A stretch of DNA of 64,000 bases from contig NZ_JAKZEW010000020.1 of the NCBI RefSeq assembly GCF_022548875.1, positions 1-64,000 of the forward strand, read 5' to 3'. This document shows positions 15,711-24,965 of the stretch, piece after piece. Below the pieces are notes generated by a model. The model was not told where the DNA came from. It did not search any database and was given only the letters and a program-made list of their open reading frames with translations. Both the position numbers and the translations under genes were made by a program. How positions within the stretch are numbered: the stretch's first letter is position 1; each line of letters opens with the position of its first letter. The stretch is from Glycomyces sp. L485. GTDB taxonomy: Bacteria; Actinomycetota; Actinomycetes; Mycobacteriales; Micromonosporaceae.

Positions 15711-16688
15711 ATGTCGTCTGCTGAGATCGCCGAGTCCGGTTGGGAGGCGGGTGCGGTCGCCGCCTCGCCGGCCGCCGACCCGTATCGGGCCTATTTGGAC
15801 TCGTTGGGGTCGGCCGAGTCGCGGCGGACGATGCGGGGGTGCCTGGACCGGATCGCGCAGTTGCTGGCCGGGGACGAGTCGGTCTCCGGGGAGGGGCAGC
15901 CGTGGCACCTGCTGCGCTATGAGCACACTTCACGCCTGCGGGCGGCGATGTTGGACCGTGGCTGGTCGGGCGCGTACGTCAACAAGCATCTGGCGGCGCT
16001 GCGGCGGGTGTTGAAGGAGGCGTGGCGGCTGGATCTGATGGCCGCAGAGGATTATCAGCGGGCCTGCGACCTCGCGCCGGTCAAGGCCGCACGGCTGCCG
16101 GTGGGTTCGCAAGTGGACGCCGAGGCGCTCGGCGCGGCCCTGTACGCGTGCGACATGGACTCCTCTCCTGCCGGGGCGCGGGACGCGGCGGTGCTGGCGA
16201 CACTGTATTCGACCGGGTGCCGCCGCTCGGAGATCGCCGCGATGCGCCTGGTCGACTACGACGCGGCCGAGCGGTCGGTCCGGATCGTCGGCAAGGGCAA
16301 CAAGGAGCGCCTGGTGTATCTCACCGAGGCGGCCCAGGAGCGCCTGGAACGGTGGATGGGCGTGCGCGGCGTCACGCCCGGGGCATTGTTCTGCCCGGTC
16401 AACAAGGCCGGGCGGCTGCGGCGGACCGGGAACCGCCTGTCGGGCATGACCGGGCAGGCGATCGCCGACCTGCTGACGAAGCGGCTGGTGGAGGCGGGTC
16501 AGCGCCGCCACACCCCGCACGATTTCCGCCGCACGTTCATCGGCGAGCTCCTCGACGCCGGGGTGGACCTGGCGATCACGCAGTCGCTGGTCGGGCACGC
16601 CTCGCCGGCGACGACGGCCCGCTACGACCGGCGTCCGGCGCGCCGCTCCCGCGAGGCGGTCGACCGGCTGCAGCTGCCCGAAACGTGA
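15711..16688 (+). CDS. Tyrosine recombinase (XerC/D-like integrase)
   Basis: A 325-residue site-specific recombinase. The N-terminal SAM-like core-binding domain spans about 20-115. Catalytic residues are all present: Arg171 (TGCRRSE), Lys in GKGNKER (about 195-198), His270 and Arg273 (HDFR), His296 (VGHAS) and nucleophile Tyr305 (TTARYDRR). The TTARYDRR ending is typical of integrases of mobile elements rather than the housekeeping XerC/XerD. Start ATG 15711 lies 108 bp from the divergent YjbQ start. No matching attachment sites were seen, so it may be a domesticated remnant. Confidence 0.88.
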   Translation: MSSAEIAESGWEAGAVAASPAADPYRAYLDSLGSAESRRTMRGCLDRIAQLLAGDESVSGEGQPWHLLRYEHTSRLRAAMLDRGWSGAYVNKHLAALRRVLKEAWRLDLMAAEDYQRACDLAPVKAARLPVGSQVDAEALGAALYACDMDSSPAGARDAAVLATLYSTGCRRSEIAAMRLVDYDAAERSVRIVGKGNKERLVYLTEAAQERLERWMGVRGVTPGALFCPVNKAGRLRRTGNRLSGMTGQAIADLLTKRLVEAGQRRHTPHDFRRTFIGELLDAGVDLAITQSLVGHASPATTARYDRRPARRSREAVDRLQLPET

Positions 16689-16738
16689 TGTCGCATTCCG
16701 GCTAGCCGTTGTCGGTGCCGGCGGGCACGCTTAGTGGC

Positions 16739-18250
16739 ATGGCCCTTTCTGCGATTCTCGGCAACGAGGAGCGGCTCGCCGCGGCCGTGGCCGGCCGCGA
16801 CGCCCGGTTCGACGGATGGGTGTTCCTGGCGGTCACCTCCACGCGCATCTACTGCCGGCCCTCATGCCCGGCGGTGAAACCCAAGCGCGAACACATGCGG
16901 TTCTACGCATCGGCCGCGGCGGCCCAGGAGGCCGGATTCCGGGCGTGCAAACGCTGCCGCCCGGACGCGGCGCCGGGCTCGCCGGCGTGGGACTGGCGCT
17001 CGGACGTGGCCGCGCGGGCGATGCGGCTGATCGGTGAGGGCGTGGTCGACCGCGAGGGCGCGACCGGGCTCGCCGCCCGGCTCGGATACTCGCTGCGCCA
17101 ACTCGAACGGCTCCTGATCGCCGAGGTCGGCGCGGGTCCGGCCGCTCTGGCGCGAGCGCAGCGCGCGCAGTGCGCCCGGGTGCTCATCGAGTCGACGAGC
17201 CTGGAGATGGGCCGGGTCGCGTTCGCTGCCGGGTTCGCTTCGATCCGGGCGTTCAACCGCACCGTCGCCGAGGTCTACGCCTGCTCCCCCACCGAACTGC
17301 GGCAGCGGGCCGCCGCCCGCGGCGACGGCTCCTCGGACGCGGGCGGGGTGATCGGTCTGCGTCTGGCCTACCGGGAGCCGTTCGAGGCGTCGAACCTGTT
17401 CGGGCACCTGGCCGCGGCCGCCGCACCCGGTGTCGAGGAGTGGCGGGCCGGCGCCTACCGGCGCACGCTGCGCCTGCCGCACGGCCCCGGTGTCGCCTCG
17501 CTGCGCCCGGGCCCGGGCTATGTCGAGTGCCGTCTGCGCCTGGCCGATGTGCGGGATGTGAGCGCCGCGGTCGCGCGGTGCCGGCGCGCGCTGGACCTGG
17601 ACGCCGACCCGGTCGCCGCCGCCGAGGTCCTGGAGGCCGACCCGCTGCTGGGCCCGTCGGCGAAGCACACGCCCGGCAGGCGGGTGCCGCGCAAGGCCGA
17701 CAGCGCCGAATACGCGCTGCGGGCGGTGATCGGCCAGCAGGTCTCGACCGCGGCCGCGGCGACGATCGCCGCTCGCCTGGCCGAGCAGTACGGGGAGGCG
17801 GTCGCCGACCCCGACGGGGGTCTCGGGCGGCTCTTCCCTTCGCCCGAGCGGATGGCCGAGGTCGACCCGGCCGACCTGCCGATGCCCGGGCGGCGCAAGC
17901 GGACGGTGCTGTCGCTGGCGGCGGCGCTGGCCGACGGGCGCGTCGATGTGGGCCCGGGCGCCGATTGGGCATCGGCCCGTGCGGCGCTGGCGCTCCTGCC
18001 GGGGGTCGGGCCGTGGACGATTGAGATGATCGCCATGCGTGCGTTGGGCGACCCGGACGCGTTCCCGGTCGGCGATCTGGGCCTGGTCAGGGGTGCCGAG
18101 CGCCTGGGGCTGCCTGCCTCGCCGAAGGCGTTGGCCGCCTCGGCCGAGGCGTGGCGTCCGTGGCGGGCGTATGCCACCCAGTATCTGTGGGCGACCAGCG
18201 ACCATCCGACGAACAAGGTGCCGACCGGCCAGGAGGAGACCGCACGATGA
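16739..18250 (+). CDS. Ada-AlkA fusion: methylphosphotriester sensor and 3-methyladenine DNA glycosylase
   Basis: A 503-residue three-part protein. Residues 1-80 are the Ada N-terminal zinc domain with Cys39, Cys43, Cys70 and Cys73; Cys39 accepts methyl groups from phosphotriesters. About 85-190 is the AraC-type HTH. About 205-503 is AlkA, with [18 protein letters not shown] (HhH) and the catalytic Asp in AFPVGDLGL. It both senses alkylation and excises alkylated bases. The AlkA half is full length. Its stop overlaps the start of ogt by 4 nt (ATGA), forming an alkylation-repair operon that it probably activates itself. Confidence 0.93.
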   Translation: MALSAILGNEERLAAAVAGRDARFDGWVFLAVTSTRIYCRPSCPAVKPKREHMRFYASAAAAQEAGFRACKRCRPDAAPGSPAWDWRSDVAARAMRLIGEGVVDREGATGLAARLGYSLRQLERLLIAEVGAGPAALARAQRAQCARVLIESTSLEMGRVAFAAGFASIRAFNRTVAEVYACSPTELRQRAAARGDGSSDAGGVIGLRLAYREPFEASNLFGHLAAAAAPGVEEWRAGAYRRTLRLPHGPGVASLRPGPGYVECRLRLADVRDVSAAVARCRRALDLDADPVAAAEVLEADPLLGPSAKHTPGRRVPRKADSAEYALRAVIGQQVSTAAAATIAARLAEQYGEAVADPDGGLGRLFPSPERMAEVDPADLPMPGRRKRTVLSLAAALADGRVDVGPGADWASARAALALLPGVGPWTIEMIAMRALGDPDAFPVGDLGLVRGAERLGLPASPKALAASAEAWRPWRAYATQYLWATSDHPTNKVPTGQEETAR

Positions 18251-18750
18251 GCGCGAACGTGAACGGCGCGAAGCATTTGACGATGGACTCGCCGCTGGGG
18301 CTGATCGCGGTCTCGGCGGTGGAGGAGGGCCTGACGCATGTCCACATGGGTGTCGAGGAGGTGAAGGGGGCGTGGGGGCCCGAGGAGCCGACGCCGGTGC
18401 TGGAGGCCGCGCTCGAGCAGTTGGAGGCGTATTTCGCCGGTGCGCTGACCGAGTTCGATCTGCCGCTGGCGGCCGGCGGCACTGATTTTCAGTGTCGCGT
18501 GTGGGCGGCGTTGCGGACCGTCCCCTACGGCGTCACCGTGTCCTATGGGGATATCGCGCGCGAGGTCGGGAATCCGGCGGCGGTGCGTGCGGTCGGTCTG
18601 GCGAACGGGTCGAACCCGATCGGGATCGTCGTCCCGTGCCACCGGGTGATCGGGGCGAACGGGAAGCTCACCGGCTACGCCGGCGGGGTGTGGCGCAAGG
18701 AGTGGCTGCTGGCGCTCGAACGCGGTGAGCAGTCCCTGTTCGCCGTCTAG
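18247..18750 (+). CDS. ogt: Methylated-DNA--protein-cysteine methyltransferase
   Basis: A 167-residue suicide DNA repair protein that removes methyl groups from O6-methylguanine. The active-site motif VVPCHRV holds acceptor Cys131. Upstream is the HTH DNA-binding element ([15 protein letters not shown]) and the [11 protein letters not shown] stretch with the arginine finger. Translation is coupled to the preceding Ada-AlkA gene by a 4-nt ATGA overlap. The stop codon shares CTAG with the convergent gene. Confidence 0.95.
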   Translation: MSANVNGAKHLTMDSPLGLIAVSAVEEGLTHVHMGVEEVKGAWGPEEPTPVLEAALEQLEAYFAGALTEFDLPLAAGGTDFQCRVWAALRTVPYGVTVSYGDIAREVGNPAAVRAVGLANGSNPIGIVVPCHRVIGANGKLTGYAGGVWRKEWLLALERGEQSLFAV

Positions 18751-19190
18751 ATCAAGGTGATGCGCAAGTCGACGGTGACGGCGTCGTCGTCGACGATGAG
18801 GGTCGCCGAGTAGCAGATCTCGGTGGTGCAGCCGGAGGGGATGATGCCGGTGGCCGCCCCTGTCGGGGTCGTCCCCGACACCAGCGGCGCGTCCATGTCG
18901 TTGCCGGCGATGAAGTCGCCGAAGTCGCCGGCCGGGACCTCCACGGTGGCCTCGCCTCTCGATCCGGGCGTGGGGGTGTGCAGTTCGGCCAGGTCGGCGT
19001 CGAGGACGTCGGTCGAGTCCGGGTAGTGCAGGTGCGTGGCCTCGGCGACCGTCGCCAGGCTCGGCGGGCTGCCTCCCGACAGGGCCCAGCCGACCGCCCA
19101 CGCGGCGGTGATGAGTCCGGTCAGGGCGACGGCGAGCCATACCGCCGCGGTGATCGCGCGGCGCCCGGTCGCCTCTGGCGGAGTGGTCAT
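18747..19190 (-). CDS. Membrane-anchored hypothetical protein
   Basis: A 147-residue protein with one N-terminal transmembrane helix (about 12-36) and an extracellular domain with two cysteines ([10 protein letters not shown]), probably a disulfide. No family is recognised. The start lies 4 bp beyond the stop of the MDMPI-type gene, so the two are co-transcribed. Its stop overlaps that of ogt on the opposite strand. Confidence 0.65.
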   Translation of the reverse strand: MTTPPEATGRRAITAAVWLAVALTGLITAAWAVGWALSGGSPPSLATVAEATHLHYPDSTDVLDADLAELHTPTPGSRGEATVEVPAGDFGDFIAGNDMDAPLVSGTTPTGAATGIIPSGCTTEICYSATLIVDDDAVTVDLRITLI

Positions 19191-19194
19191 CGGT

Positions 19195-19833
19195 TCAGAG
19201 GGCGCTGACGTCGTCGCCGGCGCGTTCGGAGCGGGCCAGGGCCCGGATCACTGCGCTCTGTCCGTGGCGCCGGGCGGACAGCCGGGTGAGGATCCAGGTG
19301 GCGGTGTCGAACACGTCCGCGTCGAACTCGGGTGTGTCGATCCCGACCGAGCAGGCGAGGTCGTCGGCGTGGACGACGATCTCCATGATGCGGGTGATGA
19401 GGAAGTCGTCGAATCCGGTCGCGTACGGCCAGCGCACGGCCCCGCCGATCGCGTTGTCGCCGAGGGCGGGCAGGCGGTCGTGGAGGTCTTTCAGTGCGGT
19501 TTTGGCCTCGGTGAGGACGGTCTCGGGGCCCGAGGCGGCGTCGTGTTCGCCGCCGGTGCGGATGGCGGTGTTGTAGGCGTTGTCGGTTCGGGCGCCGAGC
19601 CAGGCGGCCCGGTCGAAGTGGTCGAGGACGCCGATGACCGCTTTGCCGGTGAAGTCGGTGTCGAGCGCTTCGGCGCCGGAGCGGATCTGGGCGGCCAGGT
19701 GCGCGGCGAGTCCGCCGACGGTGAACCCTTCGAGGGCCGAGCCGCTCTCCCACGCTCCGGCGACGTCGCCGTCGGCGAGGAGGTCGACGGCGGTCTGGGA
19801 CGCGGTGAGGTACTGCTTCCTGATGGGTGTCAA
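19195..19833 (-). CDS. Maleylpyruvate isomerase N-terminal (MDMPI/DinB-like) protein
   Basis: A 212-residue four-helix-bundle protein. Family marks are GFTVGGLAAHLAAQI (first metal-side His), WPYATGFDDFLITRIMEIVVHADDLACSVG (conserved His-Asp) and the C-terminal helix. The family includes mycothiol-dependent isomerases and uncharacterised proteins. It has normal length, unlike the paralogue at 9445-10875. It sits in an apparent operon between the peptidase-like gene and the membrane-anchored protein. Confidence 0.8.
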   Translation of the reverse strand: MTPIRKQYLTASQTAVDLLADGDVAGAWESGSALEGFTVGGLAAHLAAQIRSGAEALDTDFTGKAVIGVLDHFDRAAWLGARTDNAYNTAIRTGGEHDAASGPETVLTEAKTALKDLHDRLPALGDNAIGGAVRWPYATGFDDFLITRIMEIVVHADDLACSVGIDTPEFDADVFDTATWILTRLSARRHGQSAVIRALARSERAGDDVSAL

Positions 19834-19845
19834 CGCGGTGCCTTT

Positions 19846-20847
19846 CTAGCGCACGGAGACGTGGACGTGGTTGGTGTGGTCGGCCGCGGGCGTGCCGTTG
19901 GCGCCGGAGTAGGACCGCCATCCGCTCGAGGGCGACCAGAACTGGCGGTACCAGATGACGTATTCGATGCCGAGTGTGCTGGCGTTGTTGACGTACCAGG
20001 CGGCGAGGCGGTCGCCGTAGTCCTTGTCGCCGCCGGTGGCCGCCTGGTTCTGGAAGCCGCTGGAGTTGGCCGAGAAGTCGCAGGCGCGGCCTTTGGGGTG
20101 CTCGCCGGATCCGGACGGCCGGTAGCACGAGACGTAGCGGGTGAAGCCAGCTTCGCGGGTCTCGTTGTAGACGTGGAGGGTCCGGGGGGTGAGGCACCCG
20201 TCGGTGGTGGGGTCGTCCTCGGTGCAGCCTTCGCTCGGCAAGGATCCGTCGGAGTTGCGTGCGACCGGGTCGGCGGCGGGTGCGCCGCCGTCGGAGCCGG
20301 GCCCGGCGGCCTTTTCGGCACGCAGGTCCTCCAGTTCCTCTTCGAGGTCGTCGGCGGCCTGTTCGGCGTCTTCGAGGGCCTGTTCGGCGGCTTCGATCTC
20401 GTCGGCGTGCGCCTCTTTCTCGGCTTCGAGCCGGGTGAGCAGGTCGCCGGCCTCTTGGACGAGGGCGGCGCGCTCGTCGGCGAGGTAGCCGGTGAAGGTC
20501 AAAGCGTCGACCATGCTGTCGGGGCTTTCGGCGGACAGGAGCGCGGCGGTGGTGCGCAGGTCGCCTTCGGTGTGGAGGTAGACGGCGTACTCGTTGAGGT
20601 CGTCGGCGAGTTCGGTCAGGTGCGTCTGGGTTTGTTCGATCTCGTCGGCGAGGTCGTCGGCCCGTTGCTCGGCGGCGGTGACCTCGTCTTCGGCGTCGGC
20701 GACGGCGGCGATGGCGTCGGCGAGGTCGGACTCGAGGGTCTCCTCGTCGGGGTCGGCCATCGCGGGAGCGGGCAGCAGCGCGCAGATCGCGGCGATGCAC
20801 ACCATGGGGAGGATTCTTCGGCGCACTTGGTGTCTCTTGCCTTCCAA
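19846..20847 (-). CDS. Secreted coiled-coil protein with C-terminal D-Ala-D-Ala carboxypeptidase-like domain
   Basis: A 333-residue exported protein. The signal peptide is cleaved after about PAPAMA (31). A long acidic coiled coil covers about 33-185, similar to the N-terminal coils of RipA/NlpC-type wall hydrolases. The C-terminal domain (about 215-333) has HPKGRACDFS and the ending NHVHVSVR, characteristic of VanY/ARB_07466-like peptidases with metal-binding His and Asp. It probably acts on peptidoglycan cross-links at the cell surface. It starts 17 bp past the ExoIII stop. Confidence 0.82.
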   Translation of the reverse strand: MEGKRHQVRRRILPMVCIAAICALLPAPAMADPDEETLESDLADAIAAVADAEDEVTAAEQRADDLADEIEQTQTHLTELADDLNEYAVYLHTEGDLRTTAALLSAESPDSMVDALTFTGYLADERAALVQEAGDLLTRLEAEKEAHADEIEAAEQALEDAEQAADDLEEELEDLRAEKAAGPGSDGGAPAADPVARNSDGSLPSEGCTEDDPTTDGCLTPRTLHVYNETREAGFTRYVSCYRPSGSGEHPKGRACDFSANSSGFQNQAATGGDKDYGDRLAAWYVNNASTLGIEYVIWYRQFWSPSSGWRSYSGANGTPAADHTNHVHVSVR

Positions 20848-20863
20848 TGCTGGGGCAGCGGAT

Positions 20864-21643
20864 CTACAGGTCGAGTTCGAGCACGACGGGGGCGTGGTCG
20901 GAGGCGCCTTTGCCTTTGCGTTCGTTGCGGTCGACCCAGGCGTCGGTGACCGCGTTCTTGCATGGCGCGTTGACCAGGGCGAGGTCGATGCGCAAGCCGC
21001 GGTTCTTGGGGAAGTCGAGGTTGCGGTAGTCCCAGAACGTGAACGGCCAGGCGTGTTTGAGGGCTCGGGGGAACACGTCGGTCAGGCCGGCTGATTCGAT
21101 CTCGGCGAGGGCGGCCCGCTCGGCCTTGGTGACGTGGGTGGTGCCGGGCCATTCCTCGACGTCCCAGATGTCGTCGTCGCTCGGGCAGATGTTGAAGTCG
21201 CCGAGGACCGCGAACGGGGCCGGGCCGGCGGCCGGGCCCGCGGCGGTGGACTTCAGCGCTTCGAGGAACGCGAGCTTGTAGGGGAAGTGCGCATCGGTCA
21301 CGTCGCGGCCGTTGGGGACGTACACCGACCACAGGCGCAGGCGCCCGCAGGTCGCGGCGATGACGCGGGCTTCGTCGGCTTCGGCGAACCGCGGCTGGCC
21401 CTCCAGTCCGCGCACGATGTCGTCGATGCCGACGCGCGAGAGGATGGCGACGCCGTTCCAGCGTCCGGTGCCGTGGGCGGCGATCTCGTAGCCTGCCGCT
21501 TCGATGGCGGCGACGGGGACCTCCTCGGCGGCGCATTTGAGTTCCTGGAGGCACACCACGTCGGGCTGTGCGGACTCGAGCCAGCCCAGGAGCCGGTCGA
21601 GGCGGGCTTTGACCGAGTTGATGTTCCACGTCGCGACGCGCAT
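20864..21643 (-). CDS. xthA: Exodeoxyribonuclease III (paralogue 1)
   Basis: A 259-residue AP endonuclease/3'-5' exonuclease. Landmarks are MRVATWNINSVKAR, the metal-binding Glu34 in CLQELKC, VYVPNGRDV, LGDFNICPSDDDIW (catalytic Asp/Asn) and the terminal SDHAPVVLEL. It repairs abasic sites and 3' blocks. ATG 21643 matches the usual N-terminus; upstream codons are unrelated. A second paralogue lies 2.5 kb away at 24115. Confidence 0.95.
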   Translation of the reverse strand: MRVATWNINSVKARLDRLLGWLESAQPDVVCLQELKCAAEEVPVAAIEAAGYEIAAHGTGRWNGVAILSRVGIDDIVRGLEGQPRFAEADEARVIAATCGRLRLWSVYVPNGRDVTDAHFPYKLAFLEALKSTAAGPAAGPAPFAVLGDFNICPSDDDIWDVEEWPGTTHVTKAERAALAEIESAGLTDVFPRALKHAWPFTFWDYRNLDFPKNRGLRIDLALVNAPCKNAVTDAWVDRNERKGKGASDHAPVVLELDL

Positions 21644-21731
21644 GGGCCTCACGATACCTCTCCGCTGTCGGGGGCGCGTCGCCGCTGGTCGCAGAGCCGC
21701 AACGGTCACGTTCGGTGACCGGTCCCGGTCC

Positions 21732-24011
21732 CTATTGTTCGCGTCCGGCGGACGCGGCGCGCTCTACTGTGGTCCCACCGGGCGAGCCCGGCGGCGCGTC
21801 CTCGGGCCTGGGCCCGACGGTGACGGCCAGCAGCCCGAACCCGATCGAGACGGCGAACCCGGGGACGGCCGTCCCCGAGTCGTTGACGCTGAAGCCGATG
21901 ACGGCGATCGCGCTCAAACCGATCACGGCCGCGGCCGTCCGCGGCGTCGTCACCGGGCCCCTCTTGCGCCAGATCCACACCGCGCCGACCGCCGCGGCGA
22001 GCACGAGGTACGTCAACGGCCCGCCGACGGTGCCGATCGCCGCAGCCGCCTTGCGCAGCAGCACCTCCCCGGCGTCGCCGTCCAAGACGGTGCCGACGAA
22101 CCGGCCCAGGTGCGTCTGGTCGGCCTCGGGCCGCAGGTAGTCGAGCGTCCCGGCCACCGCCAAGACCCCGGCGGCGATGCCGCCGGCGGCCACCAACGCC
22201 CCCACGTTGAGCCGACGCCCCCACAACCGCATACACGCCAGGACACAGGCGGCGACGAGGGTGAGGGTCCCACCCATGTTGCGCCCGAGCGTGGGCGCGC
22301 CCACGCACGCGATCGCCGCAGCCGACAGCACGACCGGGCCGACATACAACCCACGTCCCTTCCACGGGGTCAGGCAGATCAGCAAGATCACCGCGGCGGC
22401 GAACACGGCGAAGGCGTAATTGCCGAGCCCGGCGAACCGCGCACCGGCCTGCGCCGTATACCCCATAGGGGTGTGCAGGGGCCAGGTGGCGCCGGTGAAC
22501 TGGTCGACGGCGATCAGCGCGGCCGTCACCGCGGCGACACCGATGGCGGGCCTGGCGCCCTCGCGCAGCCACGGCAACGACACCACGACCGTCACCGCGG
22601 CGACCACAGCGGCGATGATCGCCCAGAACGCCAACTCAGGGTTCTCCGCCCGCCACCACGGCGGGATGCCGGCGGCGACGCCGGCCACCGGAATCGACGA
22701 AACTGCCAGACACACCGTCTTCGCGGTCCTTCGCAGCCGGGCCGGGCCGGTGAGCAGCCAGACCGCCGCGGCGACCGCGAGGCTGCCGAGCGCGGCGAGC
22801 GCGCCGTAGAACTTCCAGCCGACCCCTGCGACGGCGCTGGCGGCCTCGGTCTCGTCTATGCCGGAGGCGACGGCTGCGGCGGAGGTGTGTTCGGGGTCGG
22901 CGTCGACGGCGGCCGGCCGCCCGGACATGGCCGGCGGCACGTCGGCGCCGATGATGTCCAGCGCGGTGGGCGCGAGGTCGACCAGCTGGACATAGCCGTC
23001 CCTGCCGGTGGTCGCGGAGGTGAGCTGCCCCGGCTCGACACCGTAGCCGGTGTAGATGACCGGGTGCAGCGAGGAAGGGGCGGCCTCGTCGGCGATGCCG
23101 GCGATCATGAGCCGCCACCGGTCGGGCAGGGCGGCGGCGACGTCAGTGATGGCCGCGTCCGCTTCGGAGGCGGCGGCGACGCGGATCGGGTCCGGTTCGG
23201 CCCCTTCGGCCGGGTCGTCGCCGGCGCTCACGTCGGTGTCGGTCTCGCCGATCGCGTCGTAGTCGGTGCTGGTGTCCGTGTCGGCCACGGCCTGGTCGCC
23301 GACGATGACACCGGGGTCGACGACGACGATGTCGCAGGTGTTCATCGCCTCGGCGAGGGATTCGAGGTCGGCGCCCCAGTAGGCGAGGCCGCCTTCGGGA
23401 TCGGCCGCGGCCAGGGCGGCGCCCACGCCGATCGCGGCCACGCACAGCCCGTCGTCGACTTCGACCGGTTCCTCGCCCGACGCGGCGGCATCCTCGGCGG
23501 CCCGAGCCTGGTCGTCGGCCAGATCGACGACGGCGTCGGCGAGGGACCCGAGGCGGGCGCCGTAGTTGTAGCCGGCGTTGGCCTCCTCCAACTCGCCATA
23601 CCACGGCAAGGTCCACTCGCCGCCGGAGGCGACCGGCGCGGGGATCCGCGACTGGGCCATGCAGGCGGCGTCGCGGGCGGCGAGCCCGCCGGCCCGCTCC
23701 CCGGCGCCCAAACTCACCCACCCGGCCTCGGCACACGTCCACGCGCCGATCGAGCGGACACTCATGGACGCGGTGGCGCCGGCCCCGGCCAGATCCCACA
23801 ACGTCGGCGTCTCCGCGGCGTCGATGTCGTGCCAGGTCAAGCCGGGCACACCGACGATGACGACGCCGCCGGGCTCACCGACGGCCTCATCGCCCTCCTG
23901 GGCCACAGCGACCGCCGGCACCGCCAGAACACCGATGAGCGCCGCCGAGGCGCCGGCGAGGATCCGCCTCCACCAGTTACGGCCCGTACCCGAGCCCGCC
24001 GCCGAAGTCAT
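21732..24011 (-). CDS. Large membrane protein with extracytoplasmic alkaline-phosphatase-like domain
   Basis: A 759-residue protein. A signal/TM segment (about 15-38) leads into a roughly 370-residue outer domain with features of the alkaline-phosphatase superfamily (PTLWDLAGAGATASM near the N-terminus, LMIAGIADEAAPSSLHPVIYTGYGV later). Eight to ten transmembrane helices fill about 410-735. This layout is known from conserved actinobacterial membrane proteins of unknown function. The nucleophile residue is not certain. ATG 24011 is chosen for the signal sequence. The tail is charged and cytoplasmic. Confidence 0.7.
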   Translation of the reverse strand: MTSAAGSGTGRNWWRRILAGASAALIGVLAVPAVAVAQEGDEAVGEPGGVVIVGVPGLTWHDIDAAETPTLWDLAGAGATASMSVRSIGAWTCAEAGWVSLGAGERAGGLAARDAACMAQSRIPAPVASGGEWTLPWYGELEEANAGYNYGARLGSLADAVVDLADDQARAAEDAAASGEEPVEVDDGLCVAAIGVGAALAAADPEGGLAYWGADLESLAEAMNTCDIVVVDPGVIVGDQAVADTDTSTDYDAIGETDTDVSAGDDPAEGAEPDPIRVAAASEADAAITDVAAALPDRWRLMIAGIADEAAPSSLHPVIYTGYGVEPGQLTSATTGRDGYVQLVDLAPTALDIIGADVPPAMSGRPAAVDADPEHTSAAAVASGIDETEAASAVAGVGWKFYGALAALGSLAVAAAVWLLTGPARLRRTAKTVCLAVSSIPVAGVAAGIPPWWRAENPELAFWAIIAAVVAAVTVVVSLPWLREGARPAIGVAAVTAALIAVDQFTGATWPLHTPMGYTAQAGARFAGLGNYAFAVFAAAVILLICLTPWKGRGLYVGPVVLSAAAIACVGAPTLGRNMGGTLTLVAACVLACMRLWGRRLNVGALVAAGGIAAGVLAVAGTLDYLRPEADQTHLGRFVGTVLDGDAGEVLLRKAAAAIGTVGGPLTYLVLAAAVGAVWIWRKRGPVTTPRTAAAVIGLSAIAVIGFSVNDSGTAVPGFAVSIGFGLLAVTVGPRPEDAPPGSPGGTTVERAASAGREQ

Positions 24012-24114
24012 GCCTCGTAGTGTATGGGGTCGCCGCCGCCGAGCGAGCCTATCCCTGCCGTGGCCCTCCTCTCGCCTGCATCGCATCCACCGCCCCGGAC
24101 GCTAGGCTGGCCGC

Positions 24115-24921
24115 ATGCGCACCATCGCCACCGCCAACGTCAACGGAATCCGGGCCGCCGCGAAGAAAGGCCTGGTCGAATGGCTCCAGAACACCGAAGC
24201 CGACATCGTCCTGCTCCAAGAAGTCCGCGCCACCGCCGACCAGGTGCCCACCGAGGTCACCGACAACGACCAATGGCACTGGCTGCTGGCCCCGGCCGAG
24301 AACCACGGCGCGAAGGGCCGCGCCGGCGTCGCCGTCCTCACCCGCGACCAGCCCCAGGCGACCCGCATCGGCTTCGGATCAGACGAGTTCGACACGTGCG
24401 GGCGCTACGCCGAGGTCGACCTGCCCGGCCTGACCGTCGGCAGCCTCTACCTGCCCTCCGGTGAGACCGACACACCCCGCCAGGAAGAGAAAGAGCGGTT
24501 CATGGACGCCTTCGCCGACTACCTCACCGCCGCCGCCGAACGCGCCCGCACCGAACACCGCCACCTCATCGTCGGCGGCGACTTCAACATCGCGCACACC
24601 GAAGCCGACCTGAAGAACTGGCGCGGCAACAAGAAGACCGCCGGATTCCTCCCGGGCGAACGCCAATGGCTCACCGACCTGTACGACAAGCACGGCTTCA
24701 CCGACGTCGTCCGCACCCTCCACCCCGACGTCGAAGGCCCCTACTCATGGTGGTCCTACCGCGGCCGGGCATTCGACAACGACACCGGCTGGCGCATCGA
24801 CCTCCAGGTCACCACCGCCGCGACCGCACCGAAGGCGCAACGAGCCTGGGTCGACCGCGCCCCCTCCCACGACACCCGCTGGTCCGACCACGCCCCGGTA
24901 CTGGTGACCTACGACCTCTGA
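24115..24921 (+). CDS. Exodeoxyribonuclease III family (paralogue 2)
   Basis: A 268-residue endonuclease/exonuclease/phosphatase fold protein of the ExoIII type. It has MRTIATANVNGIRAA, metal-binding Glu36 in LLQEVRA, LYLPSGETDTP, VGGDFNIAHTEADLKNW and the SDHAPVLVTYDL end. It differs clearly from the xthA paralogue at 20864 (LKNWRGNKKTAGFLPGE and WWSYRGRAFDNDTGWRIDL), so it is an older duplication rather than a recent copy. It may form a transcription unit with the helicase 44 bp downstream. Expected activity: AP-site incision and 3'-5' exonuclease. Confidence 0.92.
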   Translation: MRTIATANVNGIRAAAKKGLVEWLQNTEADIVLLQEVRATADQVPTEVTDNDQWHWLLAPAENHGAKGRAGVAVLTRDQPQATRIGFGSDEFDTCGRYAEVDLPGLTVGSLYLPSGETDTPRQEEKERFMDAFADYLTAAAERARTEHRHLIVGGDFNIAHTEADLKNWRGNKKTAGFLPGERQWLTDLYDKHGFTDVVRTLHPDVEGPYSWWSYRGRAFDNDTGWRIDLQVTTAATAPKAQRAWVDRAPSHDTRWSDHAPVLVTYDL

Positions 24922-24965
24922 CCCCACCTGGCGGTCCGGTCACACGCCAGGCACCATTGAACGTT

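Noticed and set aside
14136-16688. 850-codon plus-strand frame containing the recombinase
   Set aside because: The first 525 codons are antisense to the sulfotransferase and YjbQ genes; only the part from 15711 is coding.
19036-20949. 637-codon plus-strand frame opposite the MDMPI-type and peptidase genes
   Set aside because: Gly/Val/Asp-rich antisense shadow of minus-strand genes with clear domains.
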